Part shown: piece after piece, positions 1-7,706 of the stretch | How positions within the stretch are numbered: position 1 is the first letter of the stretch | Layout of the letters: each line of letters begins with the position of its first letter | From: Streptomyces novaecaesareae | GTDB taxonomy: Bacteria; Actinomycetota; Actinomycetes; Streptomycetales; Streptomycetaceae | NCBI RefSeq assembly: GCF_000716875.1 | Contig: NZ_JNWQ01000083.1 | Coordinates: 1 to 30,418, forward strand | Direction: 5' to 3' | Length of the DNA stretch: 30,418 bases | Position numbers and translations under genes: made by a program | Notes under the pieces: generated by a model | What the model was told of the DNA's origin: nothing | The model's input: only the letters and a program-made list of their open reading frames with translations | Database searches by the model: none

Positions 1-38
1 AGGGGGGGGGGAGGGGCGCCGGGGCCGGGAAAATGGCG

Positions 39-71
39 GGGGGGAGGGGCGCCAAGCGCGCCCCTCCCCCC
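39..71 (-). terminator. Terminator hairpin downstream of parC
   Basis: A perfect 14-bp G/C-rich inverted repeat (39-52 with 58-71, loop CAAGC) lies 22 bases beyond the parC stop. There is no T tract, which is common for streptomycete terminators. The G-rich strand continues leftwards to base 2 as a run of G blocks. Confidence 0.75.
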
Positions 72-93
72 GGTCCCCCGGGTCAGCCCGGCG

Positions 94-2544
<2,451 letters not shown>

Positions 2545-2666
2545 CGCGGCGGGGCTCCCTTACGTGTCGCTGGCTGTGTCTCGGTCGGACGTCGGCCGGT
2601 CGTCGAACGGCCTGTGCCGTCCTGCCGCCGCACCCGTCAACCGGACGCGGCCGACAGGGCACGGCG

Positions 2667-2678
2667 CCCCCATTGTGG
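2667..2678 (-). promoter_or_regulatory. CCACAATGGGGG element upstream of parC
   Basis: On the minus strand CCACAATGGGGG lies about 125 bases upstream of the parC ATG. CACAAT resembles a -10 hexamer, but no TTGAC-like -35 is visible at 17-19 bases. The same 12-mer occurs on the plus strand at 2773-2784 and on the minus strand at 28081-28092. Confidence 0.35.
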
Positions 2679-2772
2679 ACCCTCGCGCCGACAGTGCCGG
2701 TCAGCGGCCCTCTTCCGCCCCTGGCGAACGACCCCGTCCGCGCGGACACGAACACGGCTCCCATACGTTGCA

Positions 2773-2784
2773 CCACAATGGGGG
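2773..2784 (+). promoter_or_regulatory. CCACAATGGGGG element upstream of the M16 operon
   Basis: Plus-strand copy of the 12-mer that also sits in the parC upstream region, here 46 bases before the ATG of the first M16 gene. With CACAAT as a -10-like element this would give a leader of about 40 bases. The two copies face outward from the divergent intergenic region, as a pair of divergent promoters would. Confidence 0.35.
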
Positions 2785-2830
2785 ACGCCACACGAACCCC
2801 CGACATCGACGACGGGAAGGACCCGAGCGC

Positions 2831-4204
2831 ATGGCCAACCCGGCCCCCGCCTCCAGCCGAGGCATCGCCATCACCGAGCACCGCCTGGCCAACGGCCTGC
2901 GCGTCGTCCTCTCCGAGGACCACCTCACCCCGGTCGCCGCCGTCTGCCTCTGGTACGACGTGGGCTCCCGCCACGAGGTCAAGGGCCGCACCGGCCTCGC
3001 CCACCTCTTCGAGCACCTGATGTTCCAGGGCTCCGCCAACGTCTCCAACAACGGGCACTTCGAACTGGTCCAGGGCGCCGGCGGCTCGCTCAACGGCACC
3101 ACCAGCTTCGAGCGCACCAACTACTTCGAGACCATGCCCGCCCACCAACTGGAGCTCGCCCTCTGGCTGGAGGCCGACCGGATGGGCTCGCTGCTCGCCG
3201 CCCTCGACGAGACCTCCATGGAGAACCAGCGCGACGTCGTCAAGAACGAGCGCCGCCAGCGCTACGACAACGTCCCGTACGGCACTGCCTTCGAGAAGCT
3301 CACCGCGCTCTCCTTCCCCGACGGCCACCCGTACCACCACACGCCGATCGGCTCCATGGCCGACCTCGACGCGGCCACCCTCGAAGACGCCCGCACGTTC
3401 TTCCGCACCTACTACGCGCCCAACAACGCCGTCCTGTCCGTCGTCGGCGACATCGACCCCGAGCAGACCATCGCCTGGGTCGAGAAGTACTTCGGCTCCA
3501 TCCCGGCCCACGACGGCAAGCAGCCCCCGCGCTCCGGCGAACTGCCCGACACCATCGGCCGCGAGATCCGCGAGGAGATCCACGAGGACGTCCCCTCCCG
3601 CGCCCTCATGGCCGCCTACCGCCTCCCGCACGACGGCACCCGCGAGGCCGACGCCGCCGACCTCGCCCTCACCATCCTCGGCAGCGGCGAATCCAGCCGC
3701 CTCTACAACCGGCTGGTCCGCCGCGACCGCACCGCCGTCGCCGCCGGCTTCGGCCTGCTGCGCCTGGCCGGCGCCCCCAGCCTCGGCTGGCTCGACGTCA
3801 AGACCTCCGGCGACGCCACCCTCGCCCAGATCGACGCCGCCGTCGACGAGGAACTCGCCCGCTTCGCCGCCGAAGGCCCCACGCCCGAGGAACTCGAACG
3901 CGCCCAGGCCCAGATCGAGCGCGAGTGGCTCGACCGGCTCACCACCGTCGCCGGCCGCGCCGACGAACTCTGCCGCTACGCCGTCCTGTTCGGCGACCCC
4001 GAGCTGCTCAACGACGCCCTCCCCAAGGTCCTCGACGTCACCGCCGAGGAGGTCCAGGCCGTCGCCAAGGCCCGGCTCCACCCCGACAACCGGGCCGTCC
4101 TCGTCTACGAGCCGACCGCCACCGAGAGCGACACCGAGACCGCCGCCGCCGAGACCGCCGCCGACTCCGACGACGCTTCCGAAGAGGAGGGTGCCGCCGT
4201 ATGA
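2831..4204 (+). CDS. M16 family zinc metallopeptidase, catalytic-type subunit
   Basis: A 457-residue pitrilysin/insulinase-like (M16B) protein. It carries the inverted zinc motif HLFEH (His58, Glu61, His62), with the distal zinc-ligand glutamate most likely Glu140 in VVKNERR. The two M16 halves are about 15-225 and 225-430. The C-terminal half does not show the Arg/Tyr substrate-binding motif usual in that domain, which the next gene has instead. The last 25 residues are Ala/Glu/Asp-rich. The ATG at 2831 has AAGGA at 2817-2821, and no signal peptide is evident. The stop overlaps the next start as ATGA, so the two are probably translationally coupled and form a heterodimer. Likely role: degradation of small proteins or peptides; the substrate is unknown. 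Confidence 0.92.
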   Translation: MANPAPASSRGIAITEHRLANGLRVVLSEDHLTPVAAVCLWYDVGSRHEVKGRTGLAHLFEHLMFQGSANVSNNGHFELVQGAGGSLNGTTSFERTNYFETMPAHQLELALWLEADRMGSLLAALDETSMENQRDVVKNERRQRYDNVPYGTAFEKLTALSFPDGHPYHHTPIGSMADLDAATLEDARTFFRTYYAPNNAVLSVVGDIDPEQTIAWVEKYFGSIPAHDGKQPPRSGELPDTIGREIREEIHEDVPSRALMAAYRLPHDGTREADAADLALTILGSGESSRLYNRLVRRDRTAVAAGFGLLRLAGAPSLGWLDVKTSGDATLAQIDAAVDEELARFAAEGPTPEELERAQAQIEREWLDRLTTVAGRADELCRYAVLFGDPELLNDALPKVLDVTAEEVQAVAKARLHPDNRAVLVYEPTATESDTETAAAETAADSDDASEEEGAAV

Positions 4205-5589
4205 GCACCGACTACGTCCCCGCCATGACCTTCCACCCCCAGCCGCAGCCGGGCACCCCCAGCCCCTGGGCCTTCCCCGCCCCCGAGCGCGCCGCCCTCG
4301 GCAACGGCATCACCGTCCTGCACTGCCACCGGCCCGGCCAGCAGCTCGTCGCCGTCGAGGTCCTCCTCGACGCCCCGCTCGCCGCCGAACCCGAAGGCCT
4401 GGACGGCATCGCCGCGATCCTCGCCCGCGCGCTCAACGAGGGCACCGACACCCTCACCGCCGAGGAGTTCGCCGGCGAGCTGGAGCGCGCCGGCGCCACC
4501 CTGGACGCCCACGCCGACCATCCGTGCATCCGGGTCTCCCTGGAGGTCCCGGCCTCCCGGCTCCAGCGCGGCCTCTCCCTGCTCGCCGACGCCCTGCGCG
4601 CCCCCGCCCTCCCCGAGGCCGAGATCGAGCGCCTGGTCGCCAACCGCCTGGACGAGATCGTCCACGAGCAGGCCAACCCCGCCCGGCGCGCCGCCAAGGC
4701 CCTCTACGCCGAACTCTTCGACGCCGCCGACCGGCTCTCCCGGCCCCGCGCCGGCACCGCCGACACCGTCAAGTCGATCGACCGCGCCGCCGTCAAGGCC
4801 TTCTACGACGCCCACGTGCACCCCGCGACCAGCACCGTCGTGGTCGTCGGCGACCTCACCGGCGTCGACCTGCCCGCCCTCCTGGAGAGCACCCTCGGCA
4901 CCTGGAGCGGCCCGGCCGCCGAGCCCTCCCGGCACGCCCCGGTCGCCGGCGACGACCACGGCCGGGTCGTCATCGTCGACCGCCCCGGCTCCGTCCAGAC
5001 CCAGCTGCTCCTCGGCCGGATCGGCCCCGACCGCCACAACCCGGTCTGGGCCGCCCAGACCCTCGGCACCTACTGCCTCGGCGGCACCCTCACCTCCCGC
5101 CTGGACCGCGTCCTGCGCGAGGAGAAGGGCTACACCTACGGCGTCCGCTCCTTCGCCCAGCCGCTGCGCTCCGCCGCCGACGGCAGCGGGCGCTCGCTGC
5201 TCGCCATCAGCGGCTCCGTGGACACCGCCTCCACCGCCCCGGCGCTCGCCGACACCTGGACCATCCTGCGCACCCTCGCCGCCGAGGGCCTCACCGACGC
5301 CGAGCGCGACGAGGCCGTGCAGTTCCTGGTCGGTGTCGCCCCGCTCAAGTACGAGACCGCGGGCTCGGTCGCCGGCACCCTGGCCGACCAGGTCGAGCAG
5401 TACCTGCCGGACGACTACCAGGCCGAGGTCTACCGGCAGCTCGCCGAACTGCCCACCGCCGCCGCCACCGAGGCGGTCGTGGCGGCCTTCCCGCCGGACC
5501 GCCTGGTCACCGTCCTGGTCGGCGACGCCGCCGCGATCGCCGACGACGTGCGGGCGCTCGGCATCGGCGAGGTCACCGTCGTCAGCTGA
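4201..5589 (+). CDS. M16 family peptidase-like protein, non-zinc subunit
   Basis: A 462-residue M16 homologue starting at the ATG that overlaps the previous stop by four bases. Where the zinc motif should be, the sequence reads GIAAILARALNEGT, with no HxxEH, so this subunit cannot bind the catalytic zinc in the usual way. Its C-terminal half keeps the conserved REEKGYTYG motif (Arg306, Tyr311, Tyr313), which contributes to substrate binding in active M16 enzymes. This split is known from heterodimeric M16B proteases, in which one subunit supplies the metal and the other the Arg/Tyr pair. The first 30 residues are Pro-rich and not conserved-looking. A strong hairpin follows at 5620-5653. The family call is secure; dimer function is inferred. 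Confidence 0.9.
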   Translation: MSTDYVPAMTFHPQPQPGTPSPWAFPAPERAALGNGITVLHCHRPGQQLVAVEVLLDAPLAAEPEGLDGIAAILARALNEGTDTLTAEEFAGELERAGATLDAHADHPCIRVSLEVPASRLQRGLSLLADALRAPALPEAEIERLVANRLDEIVHEQANPARRAAKALYAELFDAADRLSRPRAGTADTVKSIDRAAVKAFYDAHVHPATSTVVVVGDLTGVDLPALLESTLGTWSGPAAEPSRHAPVAGDDHGRVVIVDRPGSVQTQLLLGRIGPDRHNPVWAAQTLGTYCLGGTLTSRLDRVLREEKGYTYGVRSFAQPLRSAADGSGRSLLAISGSVDTASTAPALADTWTILRTLAAEGLTDAERDEAVQFLVGVAPLKYETAGSVAGTLADQVEQYLPDDYQAEVYRQLAELPTAAATEAVVAAFPPDRLVTVLVGDAAAIADDVRALGIGEVTVVS

Positions 5590-5619
5590 TCGGTCGATCC
5601 GCTGATCCGCATCGTCGGA

Positions 5620-5653
5620 CCGGCCCGGTGGAGCACCCGCTCCGCCGGGCCGG
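5620..5653 (+). terminator. Terminator after the M16 operon
   Basis: 14-bp inverted repeat (5620-5633 with 5640-5653, six-base loop, one G-T pair) 30 bases past the stop, followed by the T-containing stretch ACGCGTTTGTAAA. It separates the M16 operon from the rtcB promoter region. Confidence 0.75.
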
Positions 5654-5670
5654 ACGCGTTTGTAAATCCG

Positions 5671-5701
5671 TTGCGGGCCCGGTCCGTTCCGTGGATAGAT
5701 A
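5671..5701 (+). promoter_or_regulatory. Candidate promoter for the rtcB leader
   Basis: TTGCGG (5671-5676) and TAGATA (5696-5701) lie 19 bases apart on the plus strand, a fair match to a vegetative (HrdB-type) promoter. The -10 region lies in the imperfect palindrome GGATAGATATCC (5693-5704). Transcription from here would include the small frame at 5752-5820 and a 5' leader of about 200 bases before rtcB. Confidence 0.45.
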
Positions 5702-5751
5702 TCCCCCGGCACACACGTACGAACTCTGACGAACGAAGGGAGGCGGTCACC

Positions 5752-5820
5752 ATGCGGGTCGAGCGAGCCATACGACGACGCTCCCCAAGGCCGTACTCCC
5801 CCTGTGCCCTGGCCGCCTGA
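5752..5820 (+). CDS. Possible leader peptide upstream of rtcB (22 residues)
   Basis: ATG at 5752 is preceded by GGGAGG (5738-5743) at eight bases, a good ribosome binding site. The frame encodes 22 residues, MRVERAIRRRSPRPYSPCALAA, and stops at TGA 5818-5820, 95 bases before the rtcB ATG. It is rich in codons that are rare in streptomycetes: three CGA and one AGG for arginine, and ATA for isoleucine, against a background of almost only G/C-ending codons. That pattern is unlike the neighbouring genes and would suit a translation-sensing leader. It could equally be non-coding leader RNA with a chance frame. No conservation data are available to me. Confidence 0.35.
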   Translation: MRVERAIRRRSPRPYSPCALAA

Positions 5821-5915
5821 GCGCCACCCCCGAACTTCCCCGAGCCACGCCGGGATCCTCTCGCGCGGCACCCCACCCTTTCGTGCACCACCCGACCCTT
5901 GGAGGTCGTTCACCC

Positions 5916-7109
5916 ATGACGTACACCGAAGTCCCCGGCGTCCGGGTCCCGATCCGGATGTGGACCGACCCGGCGACGGTCGAGGGCCAGGCGATGCAGC
6001 AGCTGCGCAACATCAGCTCCCTGCCCTGGCTGCGCGGCCTCGCCGTGATGCCCGACGTCCACCTGGGCAAGGGCGCGACGGTCGGCTCCGTCATCGCCAT
6101 GAAGGACGCCGTCTGCCCGGCGGCGGTCGGCGTCGACATCGGCTGCGGGATGAGCGCGGTGAAGACCTCGCTCACGGCGAAGGACCTCCCGGACGACCTG
6201 TCCGGCCTGCGCAACAAGATCGAGCAGACCATCCCGGTCGGCTGCGGCCTGCACACCGACCCGGTCGACCCGACCAAGCTCCACGGCTTCCGGGCCGCGG
6301 GCTGGGACGACTTCTGGCAGCGCTTCGACGACATCGCGGAGGACGTCAAGTGGCGCCGCGAGCGGGCGATGCAGCAGATGGCCACGCTCGGCGGAGGAAA
6401 TCACTTCATAGAACTGTGTATTGATACGACCGGCGTGGTCTGGCTGATGCTGCACTCCGGCTCCCGCAACATCGGCAAGGAGCTGGCCGAGCACCACATG
6501 GGCGTCGCCCGCTCGCTGCCGCACAACCAGGGCCTGATCGACCAGGACCTCGCGGTCTTCCTCGCGAAGACCCCGGAGATGGCGGCCTACCGCCAGGACC
6601 TGTTCTGGGCGCAGGAGTACGCGAAGCACAACCGTGCGGTCATGATGGCGCTCTTCCAGGACGTCGTCCGGAGCGAGTTCGCCAAGGCGGAGGTCACCTT
6701 CGACGAGGTCATCAGCTGCCACCACAACTACGTGGCGGAGGAGCGGTACGAGGGCGTCGACCTGCTGGTGACCCGCAAGGGCGCGATCCGGGCCGGTTCC
6801 GGCGACTTCGGGATCATCCCCGGCTCGATGGGGACGGGTTCGTACATCGTCCGCGGTCTCGGCAACGAGGCGTCGTTCAACTCCGCCTCGCACGGCGCCG
6901 GCCGCAAGATGAGCCGCAACGCCGCCAAGAAGCGGTTCACCACGCGGGACCTGGCCGAGCAGACCAAGGGCGTGGAGTGCCGCAAGGACAGCGGCGTGGT
7001 CGACGAGATCCCGGGCGCCTACAAGAACATCGAGAAGGTTATCGAGCAGCAGAAGGACCTCGTCGAGGTGGTCGCGCACCTCAAGCAGGTCGTCTGCGTC
7101 AAGGGCTGA
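5916..7109 (+). CDS. rtcB: RNA-splicing ligase RtcB
   Basis: A 397-residue GTP- and Mn-dependent RNA ligase that joins 2',3'-cyclic-phosphate (or 3'-phosphate) ends to 5'-OH ends, used in tRNA and RNA repair. The family motifs are in order: PDVHLGKG (46-53), GVDIGCGM with Asp74 and Cys77, GGGNHFIE with His163, HSGSRNIG with His180, SCHHNY (His269/His270) and the guanylylated histidine in SASHGAGR (His326). The C-terminal VCVKG keeps the conserved lysine. The ATG at 5916 has GGAGG at 5901-5905. No RtcA or archease gene is adjacent. Codons 160-170 are an island of A/T-ended codons (positions 6393-6425). The gene is convergent with ptsH across a shared terminator. Identification is certain. Confidence 0.96.
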   Translation: MTYTEVPGVRVPIRMWTDPATVEGQAMQQLRNISSLPWLRGLAVMPDVHLGKGATVGSVIAMKDAVCPAAVGVDIGCGMSAVKTSLTAKDLPDDLSGLRNKIEQTIPVGCGLHTDPVDPTKLHGFRAAGWDDFWQRFDDIAEDVKWRRERAMQQMATLGGGNHFIELCIDTTGVVWLMLHSGSRNIGKELAEHHMGVARSLPHNQGLIDQDLAVFLAKTPEMAAYRQDLFWAQEYAKHNRAVMMALFQDVVRSEFAKAEVTFDEVISCHHNYVAEERYEGVDLLVTRKGAIRAGSGDFGIIPGSMGTGSYIVRGLGNEASFNSASHGAGRKMSRNAAKKRFTTRDLAEQTKGVECRKDSGVVDEIPGAYKNIEKVIEQQKDLVEVVAHLKQVVCVKG

Positions 7110-7140
7110 CCGGGCTGGGGCCGAAGGGCTGACCACAGCG

Positions 7141-7178
7141 GATCGGGGTGCCGCCGGATCTCCGGCGACACCCCGATC
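7141..7178. terminator. Bidirectional terminator between rtcB and ptsH
   Basis: A perfect 10-bp outer stem (GATCGGGGTG, 7141-7150, with 7169-7178) encloses a one-base mismatch and an inner stem of at least 6 bp (7152-7157 with 7162-7167). It lies between the convergent rtcB and ptsH stops, 31 and 18 bases away, so it can serve both. Confidence 0.75.
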
Positions 7179-7195
7179 GGGCGGATCTCGTGGCC

Positions 7196-7477
7196 TCAGG
7201 CCGCGGCGGGGAGCTCGTCGAGGCCTTCCTGGACGAGCTTGGCGAGGCGGTCGAGAGCGTCGTCGGCGTTCTCGGCGTCGGAGGCGAGGATGACCTCGTC
7301 GCCGCCCTGGGCGCCCAGGCCGAGCAGGCCGAGCATGGAGGCGGCGTTGACCGGGTTGCCGCCCGGCTTGGCGATGGTGATCGGCACGCCGGTGGCCGTG
7401 ACGGCCCGGACGAAGACGGAGGCGGGACGGGCGTGCAGGCCCTCGGCCCAACCGATGGTGACGCGGCGCTCTGCCAT
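7196..7477 (-). CDS. ptsH: Phosphocarrier protein HPr
   Basis: A 93-residue HPr of the phosphoenolpyruvate:sugar phosphotransferase system, carrying phosphate from enzyme I to EIIA proteins in the cytoplasm. The phosphorylated histidine is His15 in GLHARPAS. The regulatory-site region reads NAASMLGLLGLG, with Ser47 near the Ser46 position of Firmicute HPr. The ATG at 7477 has GGAAAGG-like bases upstream. The gene stands alone, away from ptsI and crr, as I recall for streptomycetes. A dre-like operator at 7539-7554 suggests control by the GntR regulator DasR, hence by aminosugar metabolites. Confidence 0.95.
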   Translation of the reverse strand: MAERRVTIGWAEGLHARPASVFVRAVTATGVPITIAKPGGNPVNAASMLGLLGLGAQGGDEVILASDAENADDALDRLAKLVQEGLDELPAAA

Positions 7478-7538
7478 GAGACGTGCCTTTCCGGTGAAGC
7501 TGGTCACGGCCGTGCTCGGAGAGCGGGGGAAGCGGCCA

Positions 7539-7554
7539 TGTTGTCTAGACCAGT
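7539..7554 (-). promoter_or_regulatory. DasR-responsive element (dre) upstream of ptsH
   Basis: The minus strand reads ACTGGTCTAGACAACA, which matches 14 of 16 positions of the dre consensus A(C/G)TGGTCTAGACCA(C/G)T. It lies 62-77 bases upstream of the ptsH start, where it could overlap the promoter. DasR is the streptomycete repressor of N-acetylglucosamine uptake and pts genes, released by glucosamine-6-phosphate. The match is seen directly; control is inferred from the family. Confidence 0.8.
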
Positions 7555-7690
7555 GTTGCACGCAGACAGCCCCTGCGAGCCGCCGCGTTCAGGACTTGTG
7601 ATTGTTTCTTTTCGGGGCATAAACCCCGACCATCGGCCCTGCCCACCCTGACGTGGGCGCACGTCCGACGCCATTCGGCCCGCCGCCGGA

Positions 7691-7706
7691 TAACCTGACG
7701 AACGTG
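7691..7706 (+). promoter_or_regulatory. Leaderless promoter and GTG start of the acetyltransferase gene
   Basis: TAACCT (7691-7696) fits the TANNNT -10 pattern and lies seven bases before GTG 7704, with no Shine-Dalgarno sequence between. This places the transcription start at the GTG, so the mRNA is probably leaderless. The -35 region is weak. A second weak candidate is TTGTGA at 7596-7601 with ATAAAC at 7619-7624. Confidence 0.5.
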
